A DNA stretch of 26,099 nucleotides from M0108 sp044228695 (GCA_044228695.1 JBGAUK010000046.1:1-26099); one strand, 5' to 3'. Numbered from the stretch's first letter, positions 1-7,878 are shown. Numbers and translations: made by a program. The notes: generated by a model from the sequence alone, not told the origin.

Positions 1-466
1 AATCGAGATCCGTGAGGTCGAGCCCAATGAATTCCGGCAGATCCTGGGGCAGACAGATCACCTCGATGTCGGTCATGTTATGAGACACCACGCCACCCCC
101 CAGCTTGACGCCCTTGCAGGTCGCGGCATTGAGGAAGTGCAGAGGCACGGACATGCGCAGTTTCTCGTGTGCCTGAACACGCTGGAAATCCGCATGCAGG
201 ATGAAGGGCTTGGCGGGGTGACGCTGCAAGGCCTTGAGCACCACGCTCTGGGTCTTCCCCGCGACATTAAGGCTAAGAATGTGGGAATAAAAGGCCTCGT
301 GCTCTAACTGTAGAATCATCGCGTTATGTCCCACGCTGATCATCTCCGGCTCCTGGTGGGCGCCATAGACAATAGCGGGGACGCGGCCCGTGCGACGCAG
401 GCGGCGGCTCGCACCCTTCCCTGTATCGGTACGGGACTCCGCGAGTACTTCAAACTTTTCGCTCAT
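1..466 (-). CDS. rplY: 50S ribosomal protein L25 (CTC/TL5 form), C-terminus cut by window edge
   Basis: L25 binds 5S rRNA in the large ribosomal subunit. I translated this strand by hand. From an ATG at 464-466 it begins MSEKFEVLAESRTDTGKGAS and continues RRLRRTGRVPAIVYGA, which is the classic L25 signature (basic stretch followed by VPAIVYG). The frame stays open to the window edge, giving 155 codons. The longer CTC/TL5-type L25 is usually about 200-220 residues, so roughly the last quarter or more should lie outside. It follows prs by 99 bases on the same strand, the usual gammaproteobacterial order. No strong Shine-Dalgarno precedes the ATG; a weak GAG lies about 10 bases upstream. The gene is easily overlooked because it has no stop codon inside the window. 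Confidence 0.93.
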   Translation of the reverse strand, partial: MSEKFEVLAESRTDTGKGASRRLRRTGRVPAIVYGAHQEPEMISVGHNAMILQLEHEAFYSHILSLNVAGKTQSVVLKALQRHPAKPFILHADFQRVQAHEKLRMSVPLHFLNAATCKGVKLGGGVVSHNMTDIEVICLPQDLPEFIGLDLTDLD

Positions 467-565
467 ATCGGATAACTCAAATGGCTGTTTTCAAGGAATA
501 TGTCCGGCATCCGCGACCAGATACCGGACGGCGTCTTCCCGAAGGAAGGGGAAAAAGGGCGGGCG
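467..565 (-). other. prs-rplY intergenic leader with two hairpins
   Basis: Read on the minus strand, this spacer first carries a 5-bp stem (CTTCC/GGAAG, positions 548-544 and 539-535) closed by a UUCG loop with a C-G closing pair, the especially stable cUUCGg tetraloop. Next comes a 6-bp inverted repeat GTCCGG/CCGGAC (529-524 and 507-502) with a 16-base loop. Neither is followed by a T-tract, so they are not typical intrinsic terminators. They could be RNA-processing or stability elements, or a regulatory leader of rplY. The pairing is seen directly; the function is unknown. Confidence 0.4.
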
Positions 566-1519
566 TCAATCGACGAAGAGGGAACTAACCGATTCCTCGC
601 TGGAGACGCGGCGCAGCGTCTCGGCCAAGAGTTCGCCGATGCTGAGCTGCCGAATGCGTCCACAAGCCTGGGCCTCCGGGCGCAGGGGGATAGTGTTGGT
701 GACCACCAACTCGTCAAGCCGGGACGCGTTGATATTTTCCACCGCTCGACCCGACAGGACCGGATGGGTGCAATAGGCCACCACCCGCGCCGCGCCATGG
801 TCCTTAAGAGCGGCGGCTGCCTGACACAAGGTGCCGGCGGTATCGACCAGGTCATCAATGATCACGCAGGAATGGCCGACCACATCCCCGATGATATTCA
901 TGACCTTGGCCTCGTTAGGCCGGGGCCGCCGCTTATCGATGATGGCCAGTTCTGCATCATCAAGGCGCTTGGCCAGGGCGCGGGCCCGTACCACGCCGCC
1001 CACATCCGGCGAGACCACCAGTAGATTGGGATACTTCTGGCGCCAGACATCGCCCAGCAGGATGGGCGAGGCATAGACATTATCGACGGGAATGTCGAAA
1101 AAGCCCTGGATCTGATCGGCATGCAGGTCAACGGTTAAAACCCGATGGGCGCCAGCGTCGGCGAGCATCTTGGCCACCAGCCGCGCTGTGATGGGTACCC
1201 GGGCCGAACGGGGACGACGATCCTGACGCGCATAGCCAAAGTAAGGAATGACCGCCGTGATGCGCTTGGCGGAGGCCCAGCGCAGGGCGTCAATCATCAC
1301 CAAGAGTTCCATCAGGTGATCGTTGGTAGGCGCGGAAGTCGGCTGGACCACGAAGACGTCGCGACCACGGACGTTCTCCTGGATCTCGGCCATCACCTCG
1401 CCATCGCTAAACTGACCCAGCAGTGCCTTGCCCAGCGGCAGGGATAGGTAGGTCGCAATTTCCGCGGCCAGCGCCGGATTGGCATTGCCGGAAAAGACCA
1501 TCAATTGACTGGTGGGCAC
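566..1519 (-). CDS. prs: Ribose-phosphate pyrophosphokinase (PRPP synthetase)
   Basis: Cytoplasmic class I enzyme that makes PRPP from ribose 5-phosphate and ATP, feeding purine, pyrimidine, histidine, tryptophan and NAD synthesis. The 317-residue product has the family length (E. coli 315). Visible landmarks are the N-terminal FSGNANP, the FSDGE region, YFGYARQDRR (ATP site), VLTVDLHADQIQGFFD (metal-binding histidine region), KRRPRPNEA (flexible catalytic loop) and the PRPP loop VIIDDLVDTAGT. It ends with the usual SSEESVSSLF. The start is a GTG at 1519 with a G-rich stretch (GGGGGGAT) about 8 bases upstream. An ATG at 1501 is in frame but would trim conserved N-terminal sequence. It lies 93 bases after tRNA-Gln and is probably cotranscribed with ispE and rplY. 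Confidence 0.97.
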   Translation of the reverse strand: MPTSQLMVFSGNANPALAAEIATYLSLPLGKALLGQFSDGEVMAEIQENVRGRDVFVVQPTSAPTNDHLMELLVMIDALRWASAKRITAVIPYFGYARQDRRPRSARVPITARLVAKMLADAGAHRVLTVDLHADQIQGFFDIPVDNVYASPILLGDVWRQKYPNLLVVSPDVGGVVRARALAKRLDDAELAIIDKRRPRPNEAKVMNIIGDVVGHSCVIIDDLVDTAGTLCQAAAALKDHGAARVVAYCTHPVLSGRAVENINASRLDELVVTNTIPLRPEAQACGRIRQLSIGELLAETLRRVSSEESVSSLFVD

Positions 1520-1603
1520 GGCCAGTATCCCCCCGTCGCCATGACGTAAGAATCTAAAGCCGTCGCTCTGGACTCTTCACCTTGGCGCCGACTTATTGGG
1601 TGT

Positions 1604-1612
1604 AAAAAAACT
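1604..1612 (-). terminator. T7 tract directly after tRNA-Gln (possible partial terminator or processing site)
   Basis: On the minus strand a run of seven T follows the encoded CCA of tRNA-Gln after two bases. No separate hairpin precedes it. The tRNA acceptor/T arms are the only nearby stems, so any terminator role is speculative, and a 3'-trimming site is equally possible. Confidence 0.2.
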
Positions 1613-1687
1613 TGGCTGGGGTGCCAGGATTCGAACCTGGGAATGCTGGGATCAAAACCCAGTGCCTTACCACTTGGCGACACCCCA
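1613..1687 (-). tRNA. tRNA-Gln (anticodon UUG), CCA encoded
   Basis: Read on the minus strand, all arms fold. The acceptor is TGGGGTG/CACCCCA with discriminator G and an encoded CCA (1615-1613). The D arm is GCC/GGC, the anticodon arm CTGGG/CCCAG with loop TTTTGAT (anticodon TTG at 1655-1653), and the T arm CCAGG/CCTGG with loop TTCGAAT. Length is 75 bases including CCA. It begins only six bases after the ispE stop codon, so it must be processed out of an ispE-prs transcript or share its 3' end. This ispE-tRNA-Gln-prs order is familiar from Pseudomonas-type genomes. Confidence 0.97.
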
Positions 1688-1693
1688 AGAAAT

Positions 1694-2536
1694 TTAGCTC
1701 GCGGCCAGACGATACAGGAGCGGCGAGCGATTCAAACCTTTGGCCACATAGCCCTTCAGACCGACGGGGGCCTGATTCAGAACGGCCTGGGCCTCATCCG
1801 CGGAGCCAAAGGCGGCAAAGACGCAGGCCCCGGTGCCCGTCAACCGCGCCCGAGAAAAATTCCCAAGCCAATCCAGGGCATTGGCTACGGCCGGGTAACG
1901 CAAACGGACCAAGGCCAGACAATCGTTGCGTTCGTCCCCGGCAAGGAAGTCGGCGATTTTGATTGACGGGGAATTTCTTGTCAATTCGGGATCAGCAAAG
2001 ACTGCGGCCGTGGACACGGCGCAAGCCGGCGCCATGACCAGGTACCAGGGTTCTGGAACCTCCACCGGGATCAGCTGCTCCCCTACCCCCTCGCCCCAGG
2101 CCGCCCGACCGCGCACAAAGACGGGGACATCCGCCCCCAGCGCCAGGCCCAAGGCCGCCAGCTCGTCCTCGGACAGGCCGGTGCCCCAGATCCGGTTGAG
2201 GGCAACCAAGGTGGTCGCGGCATCGGAACTGCCCCCGCCCAGCCCCCCGCCCAGGGGTAACCGCTTGTCCAGGTTCAGATCGACACCCAGTGTGCAATCG
2301 GTGGCGTCTTGGAGCCGGCGGGCGGCGCGGACGCTGAGATCGGCTGCCGCGGGGACACCCGTGATCTCCGTCAACAGCCGGATTTGGCCATCGGCACGGG
2401 GGGAGAAAGAGAGCCAATCGCAATAATCGATGAACTGAAACAGGGTCTGCAGGCGGTGATAGCCATCCTCGCGACGTCCCAGCACCCGCAGGGTGAGATT
2501 AAGCTTGGCTGGCGCCGGCCATGGCGCGCTTGTCAC
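1694..2536 (-). CDS. ispE: 4-diphosphocytidyl-2-C-methyl-D-erythritol kinase
   Basis: GHMP-family kinase of the non-mevalonate (MEP) isoprenoid pathway; it phosphorylates the 2-hydroxyl of CDP-methylerythritol in the cytoplasm. The 280-residue product opens with PAPAKLNLTLRVLGRREDGY (substrate-side lysine and the GRRxDGYH motif). It carries the ATP-binding loop LPLGGGLGGGSSDAAT near residues 93-108, then LGADVPVF and the C-terminal LTGTGACVFAAFG motif. The start is a GTG at 2536 that overlaps the stop of the upstream TPR gene (GTGA, four bases), indicating translational coupling. lolB, which normally sits directly upstream of ispE in Gammaproteobacteria, is absent. Confidence 0.96.
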   Translation of the reverse strand: MTSAPWPAPAKLNLTLRVLGRREDGYHRLQTLFQFIDYCDWLSFSPRADGQIRLLTEITGVPAAADLSVRAARRLQDATDCTLGVDLNLDKRLPLGGGLGGGSSDAATTLVALNRIWGTGLSEDELAALGLALGADVPVFVRGRAAWGEGVGEQLIPVEVPEPWYLVMAPACAVSTAAVFADPELTRNSPSIKIADFLAGDERNDCLALVRLRYPAVANALDWLGNFSRARLTGTGACVFAAFGSADEAQAVLNQAPVGLKGYVAKGLNRSPLLYRLAAS

Positions 2537-4275
2537 GGCTTGACACCATTATGGCTAACGCGGTGACGGCCAACAACCTTGAGCAGATAGGCGTGTTCCG
2601 GGGCCTTCGCCAGCCCCTTATCCCAGACTTGCCAGGCCTCGTCGTGCCGGCCCAAGGCAAAAAGGACCTCGCCCAAGTGAGCGGCGACCTCGGGATCATC
2701 CGGAATCTTGGCGCTGGCCTGGCGCAAGTAGTCCAGGGCCAGTTCCAGGTCGCCGAGACGATAATGAACCCAGCCAAGGCTATCCAGGATGGCCCCCTCA
2801 TCGGGTTTCAGGGCCAAGGCCCGCTGGATCAGGGCCAGCGCCTCTTGATAGCGATCGGTCATATCCGCCAGGGAATAGCCGAGCGCATTGAGGGCATCGG
2901 CATGATCGGGATCGAGTTCCAGGAGACGGCCCAGATCCGTCTCCAGGACATCCAGACGCTGCATGGCGGCGCCATGCAGGCCACGCGCGTAGAGCAGTTC
3001 CGGATCGTCCGGATGGGCATCCAGGGCGGCATCATAGACCTTGAGGGCCTCCGGTTTCCGATCCATCTCGGTCAAGAGTTCGGCCTCGACCATAAAGAGC
3101 ATGACGGCATCCTTGCGACTCTGGTCACGCATCAACCGCAGCCGCTCGCGGGCCTTGTCCAAATCGCCACCCTTGGCCTCGAGGCGGGCCAGGCGGATGC
3201 GGGCGTCCTGGGCATGCTCCCCCCGAACCTTGAGGTACCAGGCAGACGCCACCTCGAACTTACCGTCGAGTTCCTCCACCCGTCCCAGATAGTAGGCGGC
3301 GTCATCCCGGCGCTCCTCGGTCTCCCGCAGCCGGGTGAAATAGTCGCGCCCGGAGGACAGATCCTCGAGCTGCAGGGATAGGATGCCCAAGGCGAAGAGC
3401 ACATCGGGCTCCCGGGGCGATTCGACTAACATGCCGGCAAAGACCTCCCGGGCGCGGTCCAGCTCCTTGTCATCCACCAGGAATTGGGCATAGAGAGTTT
3501 GCAGTCCCTGGTCGCGGGGATTCTCGGCGACGAAGCGCTCCAGGGTGGCCCTGGCCTCCTCCTGGCGGTCCGCGTCCTTAAGCAGTTGGACCAGAAACAG
3601 GCGGGGCTCGATCCAGTCTGGCCGCAGCTCAGTGGCGCGTTGAGCGGCGGTCACGGCCTCGTCCTGGCGCTCGGAACCCGCCGCCACCAAGGCGCGGGCG
3701 AACCAGGCGTCGGCGTTGTCGGGCTCGCCCGCGGTCAGTTGCTCCATGAGTTCCATGCGCTGCCCCGGTGGCCGCAGCTTGTGGACCAGGCGGGCCAATT
3801 GGACAAAACCGCTCTCCCCCTCGTCCGAGGTCAGGTTGACCAGCCGCCGCAGATGATACATGGCACCCTCCAGGTCCTCGTCCTGTAGGCGCACAAAGGC
3901 AGCGATTTGATGAGCAGAGAGGGAATCGGGGGCAATCTCCAGCCAAAGGGCGACCGCTCGCCCCACGGCCTCGTCCTGGTTCGAGGCCAGGGCCGAGCGC
4001 GCGGCCTTTTCCGCCAAGTCCTCGTCCCGCGCCAACTGGGCCGCCCGCGACAGGTGTTCGAAGGCTGCCAGGTGCTCGCCACGCTGCGCGGCGATTTGGC
4101 CGGCCAGGACGGCATAGACGAGCGTCTTGGTCAGGCCCGGCGGGGTCTCGACGGCCGCCGGCGTCGCCGGGGCAGCGGCGTGGGGAGCTGGGGGGGCCTC
4201 CCCAGCCTCGAGACGGTCGGGTAACAGGAATGCCCGCGAACAAAGCACGGCTGACAGCAGGAGAGCTAAACGCAT
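2533..4275 (-). CDS. Exported tetratricopeptide-repeat protein (PA4667-like position)
   Basis: TPR-superhelix protein, probably periplasmic or envelope-associated. From the ATG at 4275 (580 aa) it begins with MRLALLLSAVLCSRAFLL, a plausible signal peptide, followed by a Pro/Ala-rich linker (about residues 27-45). The rest is helical pairs with TPR spacing, clearest in the C-terminal third (for example YQEALALIQRALALKPDEG and LELALDYLRQASAKIPDDP). An in-frame TTG at 4356 would add 27 residues ahead of the signal peptide; I prefer the ATG because it places a hydrophobic N-terminus at the start, although neither has a clear Shine-Dalgarno. It is divergent from hemA and overlaps ispE. A large TPR protein at this spot is common in Gammaproteobacteria, usually followed by lolB. 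The molecular role is not known; protein-protein interaction in envelope biogenesis is the usual guess. Confidence 0.88.
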   Translation of the reverse strand: MRLALLLSAVLCSRAFLLPDRLEAGEAPPAPHAAAPATPAAVETPPGLTKTLVYAVLAGQIAAQRGEHLAAFEHLSRAAQLARDEDLAEKAARSALASNQDEAVGRAVALWLEIAPDSLSAHQIAAFVRLQDEDLEGAMYHLRRLVNLTSDEGESGFVQLARLVHKLRPPGQRMELMEQLTAGEPDNADAWFARALVAAGSERQDEAVTAAQRATELRPDWIEPRLFLVQLLKDADRQEEARATLERFVAENPRDQGLQTLYAQFLVDDKELDRAREVFAGMLVESPREPDVLFALGILSLQLEDLSSGRDYFTRLRETEERRDDAAYYLGRVEELDGKFEVASAWYLKVRGEHAQDARIRLARLEAKGGDLDKARERLRLMRDQSRKDAVMLFMVEAELLTEMDRKPEALKVYDAALDAHPDDPELLYARGLHGAAMQRLDVLETDLGRLLELDPDHADALNALGYSLADMTDRYQEALALIQRALALKPDEGAILDSLGWVHYRLGDLELALDYLRQASAKIPDDPEVAAHLGEVLFALGRHDEAWQVWDKGLAKAPEHAYLLKVVGRHRVSHNGVKP

Positions 4276-4392
4276 GGGTGTCGAAAAACGAGAAAGGTGG
4301 CGATGGGAGAAGGACGAGGGGTTGGACTTCAGTATAACCCGCCGGTTCCGCGACAAAAACTGAACCCGCCGGCCGAGGTTGAAATCAGGCCG

Positions 4393-4410
4393 TCCTGGTC
4401 AAAACCAGGA
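4393..4410. repeat. 7-bp inverted repeat between the divergent TPR gene and hemA
   Basis: TCCTGGT and ACCAGGA are perfect inverted copies (4393-4399 and 4404-4410) around a CAAA centre. The site lies in the 212-base spacer between the divergent TPR and hemA starts, where an operator or a transcript hairpin could act. No matching regulator consensus is recognised. Confidence 0.35.
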
Positions 4411-4428
4411 GAAATTCTAAAGCAAGAC

Positions 4429-4457
4429 TTGCATCCGCGCCGTCAATATCCAAGAAT
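4429..4457 (+). promoter_or_regulatory. Weak candidate sigma-70 promoter for hemA
   Basis: TTGCAT (4429-4434) and AAGAAT (4452-4457) are separated by 17 bases and end about 30 bases before the hemA ATG. The match is only 3/6 and 4/6 to consensus, so this is a position-based suggestion. Confidence 0.2.
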
Positions 4458-4487
4458 CGTAGCGATTTTACCAGCGCAAGACGCACC

Positions 4488-5753
4488 ATGACCCTACTGG
4501 CCGTCGGACTCAACCACAAAACCGCCCCGGTGGATATCCGCGAACGCATCGCGTTTGGGCCGGATATCCTGGCCGGTGCCTTGCATAGCCTGGCCGCGGA
4601 CCCCGCCCTCAGCGAGGGCGCCATCCTGTCCACCTGCAACCGCACTGAGATTTATTGTGTCTTGTCCGGGACCCGCCAGGAAAGCGTCAGCGACTGGCTC
4701 GCCCGCTTTCATGGGTTGGATGCCGAGCGTATCGCCCCCTACCTCTTCACCCATGTGGATCGGGACGCCGTAGTCCATTTGCTGGAGGTGGCCAGCGGCT
4801 TGGATTCCATGGTCCTCGGCGAGCCGCAGATCCTGGGCCAGGTCAAGACCGCCTTCCAGAACGCCTGCGATCACGGCACCGCCGGCAAGCTCCTGGGGCG
4901 CCTCTTTCAACATACCTTCGCCGTCGCCAAGCAGGTACGCACGGATACGGCCATCGGCAGTAGCCCGGTATCCGTCGCCTTCGCCGCCGTCAGCCTGGCG
5001 CGGCAGATCTTCAGCGACCTCAAGGACCAGACCGCCCTCCTCATCGGCGCAGGCGAGACCATCGAACTGGCCGCGCGCCATCTGCGTCAGCAGGGCATCG
5101 GCCGCATCATCGTCGCCAACCGCACCGTCGAGCGGGCCCACGCCTTGGCCGCCGAATTCGGCGGCTTTGCCATCTCCCTGGCGGAGTTGGGTACCCATCT
5201 GCCCGAGGCCGACATCATCATCTCCTCCACCGCCAGCCCGGTCCCCGTGCTCGGCAAGGGTACGGTGGAGCGCGCCCTCAAGGTCCGCAAGCACAGGCCC
5301 ATCTTCATGGTCGATATCGCCGTCCCGCGCGATATCGAGCCAGAGGTCGGCGAACTCAGCGACGTCTACCTCTACACGGTGGACGATCTCCAGGACGTGG
5401 TCGAGGACGGCATGCGCTCGCGCCAGGCCGCCGCCATGGCCGCGCGCGAAATCATCGACTTCCACGCGGGCGAATTCCTGGCCTGGCTGCGCTCGCTCGA
5501 TGCCACCGACTTGATTCAGGGCTACCGCCACAACGCCGAATGTCTCCGTGACCAGGTGCTCGCCCAAGCGCGCCGCCGCCTGGAGGCCGGCAAGCCCGCG
5601 GAGGAGGTGCTGACCTTCCTCGCCAACACCCTGACCAACAAATTATTGCACGCCCCCAGTACCCGCCTGCGGCAAGCTGGCCGGGATGGCCAGGCCGACC
5701 TCTTGGAGGCCGCGAACACTCTTTTCGATCTCGATCACAAGCGAGAGGCCTGA
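4488..5753 (+). CDS. hemA: Glutamyl-tRNA reductase
   Basis: First enzyme of the C5 tetrapyrrole pathway: NADPH-dependent reduction of glutamyl-tRNA(Glu) to glutamate-1-semialdehyde, supplying haem, sirohaem and, in a phototroph, bacteriochlorophyll. The 421-residue product is full length. It has the N-terminal VGLNHKTAPVDIRER motif, the catalytic cysteine in STCNRTE (Cys50), GLDSMVLGEPQILGQVK, the linker GSSPVSVAFAAV, a Rossmann domain (LIGAGETIELAARHL, near residues 184-198) and the C-terminal dimerisation region. The ATG at 4488 lacks a strong Shine-Dalgarno but matches the family N-terminus. Its TGA overlaps the prfA start (TGATG), so translation is probably coupled. The hemA-prfA-prmC order is standard in Gammaproteobacteria. 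Confidence 0.97.
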   Translation: MTLLAVGLNHKTAPVDIRERIAFGPDILAGALHSLAADPALSEGAILSTCNRTEIYCVLSGTRQESVSDWLARFHGLDAERIAPYLFTHVDRDAVVHLLEVASGLDSMVLGEPQILGQVKTAFQNACDHGTAGKLLGRLFQHTFAVAKQVRTDTAIGSSPVSVAFAAVSLARQIFSDLKDQTALLIGAGETIELAARHLRQQGIGRIIVANRTVERAHALAAEFGGFAISLAELGTHLPEADIIISSTASPVPVLGKGTVERALKVRKHRPIFMVDIAVPRDIEPEVGELSDVYLYTVDDLQDVVEDGMRSRQAAAMAAREIIDFHAGEFLAWLRSLDATDLIQGYRHNAECLRDQVLAQARRRLEAGKPAEEVLTFLANTLTNKLLHAPSTRLRQAGRDGQADLLEAANTLFDLDHKREA

Positions 5754-6832
5754 TGAATCCCTCCATCCAGGGCAAGCTGGAGCGTCTCGCCGAACGCTTT
5801 ACCGAGATCACCGCCCTGATGGCGGAACCCGAGGTCCAGGGGGACCAGGCCCGCTTCCGTGCCCTGGGTCAGGAATACGCCCAACTCGAGCCCGTGGCCC
5901 GCTGCTTCCACGGCTACCAGGCCATCGAGGAGGACCTCGCCAACGCCGAGGCCATGCTCACCGATCCGGAGATGGCCGGGTTGGCCCGGGAAGAGATGGA
6001 TGCGGCCCGGGAGCGGCGCGCCCTCCTGGAACCCGAGTTGCAGCGTCTGCTGATCCCACCGGACCCCCATGATCAGCGTAACGTCTTCCTGGAGGTGCGG
6101 GCCGGGACCGGCGGCGCAGAGGCCGCCCTCTTCGCCGCCGATCTCCTGCGCATGTACCTGAGACACGCCGAGATCCGTGGCTGGCGGACGGAGCAGATGA
6201 GCGCCAGCGAGGGCGAACTCGGCGGCTTCAAGGAGGTGGTGGTGCGCATCAGCGGCAGCGGCGTCTATTCCCGCCTCAAGTTCGAATCCGGCGCCCACCG
6301 CGTCCAGCGCGTCCCCGAGACCGAATCCCAGGGCCGCATCCATACCTCCGCCTGCACCGTGGCTATCCTCCCCGAGGTCGAGGCGGTCGACGGGGTGGAT
6401 ATCGACGCCAAGGACCTGCGCGTCGATACCTATCGCTCCTCCGGGGCCGGGGGCCAGCACGTCAACAAGACCGACTCGGCGATACGCCTCACCCACCTGC
6501 CCAGCGGTATCGTGGTGGAATGCCAAGATGAGCGCTCCCAACACAAGAACCGCGCCCGCGCCATGTCCCTGCTTCAGGCCAAACTCCTCTCCCAAGCCCG
6601 GGAGGCCCAGGCCAGCGAACAGGCTCAGAACCGCAAGCTCCAGGTCGGCAGCGGCGATCGCTCCGAGCGCATCCGCACCTACAACTACCCCCAGAACCGG
6701 GTCACCGACCACCGCATCAACCTCACCCTCTACAAGCTGGAAGAGATCCTCCTCGGCAATCTCGACCAAGTCATCGAACCCCTGATCCAGGAATACCAGG
6801 CCGAGCAGTTGGCGGCCATGATGGATGCCTGA
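5753..6832 (+). CDS. prfA: Peptide chain release factor 1
   Basis: Class I release factor that recognises UAA and UAG and triggers peptidyl-tRNA hydrolysis. The 359-residue product is of normal length (E. coli 360). The codon-recognition tripeptide is PET (residues 188-190, in RVPETESQGRIHTSACTVA), the PxT form that marks RF1 rather than the SPF of RF2. The catalytic GGQ is at residues 233-235 in SSGAGGQHVNKTDSAIR, followed by VECQDERSQHKN. It overlaps hemA by one base and its 3' end overlaps prmC by eight bases. The GGQ glutamine is the substrate of the product of the next gene. Confidence 0.97.
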   Translation: MNPSIQGKLERLAERFTEITALMAEPEVQGDQARFRALGQEYAQLEPVARCFHGYQAIEEDLANAEAMLTDPEMAGLAREEMDAARERRALLEPELQRLLIPPDPHDQRNVFLEVRAGTGGAEAALFAADLLRMYLRHAEIRGWRTEQMSASEGELGGFKEVVVRISGSGVYSRLKFESGAHRVQRVPETESQGRIHTSACTVAILPEVEAVDGVDIDAKDLRVDTYRSSGAGGQHVNKTDSAIRLTHLPSGIVVECQDERSQHKNRARAMSLLQAKLLSQAREAQASEQAQNRKLQVGSGDRSERIRTYNYPQNRVTDHRINLTLYKLEEILLGNLDQVIEPLIQEYQAEQLAAMMDA

Positions 6833-7721
6833 GCGCCCAGGGCCACTGTCCCCCCCGACGATTGGCGCCCTGGTGCGCGAGGCCAGCGAGCGCCTCAAGG
6901 CCTTACCACAGGCGGAACCCAGGCTAGAGGCGGAGTTGCTGCTCATGGTCGCCACGGGGGCAACACGCTCGGGGTTGATCGCCTGGCCAGAGCGGACCCT
7001 GGCCCCCGAGGAATCCGACCGTTTCGGCAACCTCCTGGCCAGACGCCTGAGCGGAGAGCCCATCGCCCATATCCGGGGCCGCCAGGCTTTCTGGAACCAG
7101 GAGTTGCGGATCACCCCGGACACCCTGATCCCCCGCCCCGAGACGGAATTGCTGGTTGAGATCACCTTGGAACTCCTGCCGGCGGACGCCCCCCTGCTAA
7201 TCGCGGATGCCGGCACGGGCAGCGGCGCCATCGCCCTGGCCCTGGCCCTGGAACGGCCGGCCTGGACCCTCATCGCCCTGGACTTGAGCTCGGGCGCGGT
7301 CACGGTGGCGGCGGACAATCTCGCCCGCCACGAGGCCGTCAACGCCTGGGTCCTGCGGTCTGACTGGCTCGCCCCCCTGGCCCCGGCCAGCCTGGACGCC
7401 CTCATCGCCAACCCGCCCTATATCCCAGCGACCGACCCGCACCTGCGCCAGGGCGACCTGCCGCGCGAACCCCTGTCCGCCCTGGCCTCCGGCACCGATG
7501 GCCTGGATGCCCTGCGCCAGATCACCCGCCAGGCGGCAAAATGCCTCAAGCCCAGCGGCCTGCTGGCGCTCGAGCACGGCTTCGATCAGGATGCCGCGGT
7601 GTGGGCCCTATTGGCAGCGGCGGGATTCGAGCGTCTGGAGATGCGCCCCGACCTCGCTGGCCAGCCGCGTGCGACCCTGGGCTTTCTGTCTACGGAATTC
7701 GCATCAGATATAATCAGTTAA
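6825..7721 (+). CDS. prmC: Peptide chain release factor N5-glutamine methyltransferase
   Basis: SAM-dependent methyltransferase that modifies the glutamine of the GGQ motif in RF1 and RF2, speeding termination. The 298-residue protein has an N-terminal helical substrate-binding domain (to about residue 95, with EAELLLMVATG), the linker LIPRPETELLVE, the SAM-binding ADAGTGSGAIALALA (near 126-140) and the signature NPPYI (186-190), which binds the glutamine side chain. The ATG at 6825 overlaps the prfA stop by eight bases. It ends with TAA at 7719-7721, after which base composition falls sharply. Identification rests on motifs plus operon position. Confidence 0.96.
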   Translation: MPERPGPLSPPTIGALVREASERLKALPQAEPRLEAELLLMVATGATRSGLIAWPERTLAPEESDRFGNLLARRLSGEPIAHIRGRQAFWNQELRITPDTLIPRPETELLVEITLELLPADAPLLIADAGTGSGAIALALALERPAWTLIALDLSSGAVTVAADNLARHEAVNAWVLRSDWLAPLAPASLDALIANPPYIPATDPHLRQGDLPREPLSALASGTDGLDALRQITRQAAKCLKPSGLLALEHGFDQDAAVWALLAAAGFERLEMRPDLAGQPRATLGFLSTEFASDIIS

Positions 7722-7878
7722 AATACGACAGAAATAACCAATATTCACAAATAACATCCCGCCACGGAACAACTAGCATTTTTTTATTGATATCCGGCAA
7801 CTTACTGGATGCCTCTGCCAAGGGACAGGGGCGCGCCGCCTAGAGAATAGTCACAGCCAACCGTAGCCAACGCCAACC
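7722..7878 (+). other. AT-rich prmC-moeB spacer with triple GCCAAC before moeB
   Basis: The first 80 or so bases are clearly AT-rich against a strongly GC-rich background and include a T7 run (about 7780-7786). An imperfect stem ATCCGG/CTGGAT follows (7792-7797, 7805-7810). Just before the moeB ATG, GCCAAC occurs three times (7856-7861, 7866-7871, 7872-7877) in the place where a Shine-Dalgarno would be expected; none is seen. A promoter for moeB is likely somewhere here, but no good -35/-10 pair stands out. Confidence 0.4.

Noticed and set aside
6309..6335. PET instead of PAT/PVT in the codon-recognition tripeptide of RF1
   Set aside because: The middle position varies naturally in RF1, and I recall PET in Pseudomonas-type RF1, so it does not signal altered stop-codon reading.
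5735..7411. Long open frame (558 codons) on the minus strand opposite prfA and prmC
   Set aside because: It lies entirely opposite two well-identified genes, has a composition expected from the antisense of GC-rich codons (Gly, Ala, Arg, Asp, His rich) and no recognisable domain.
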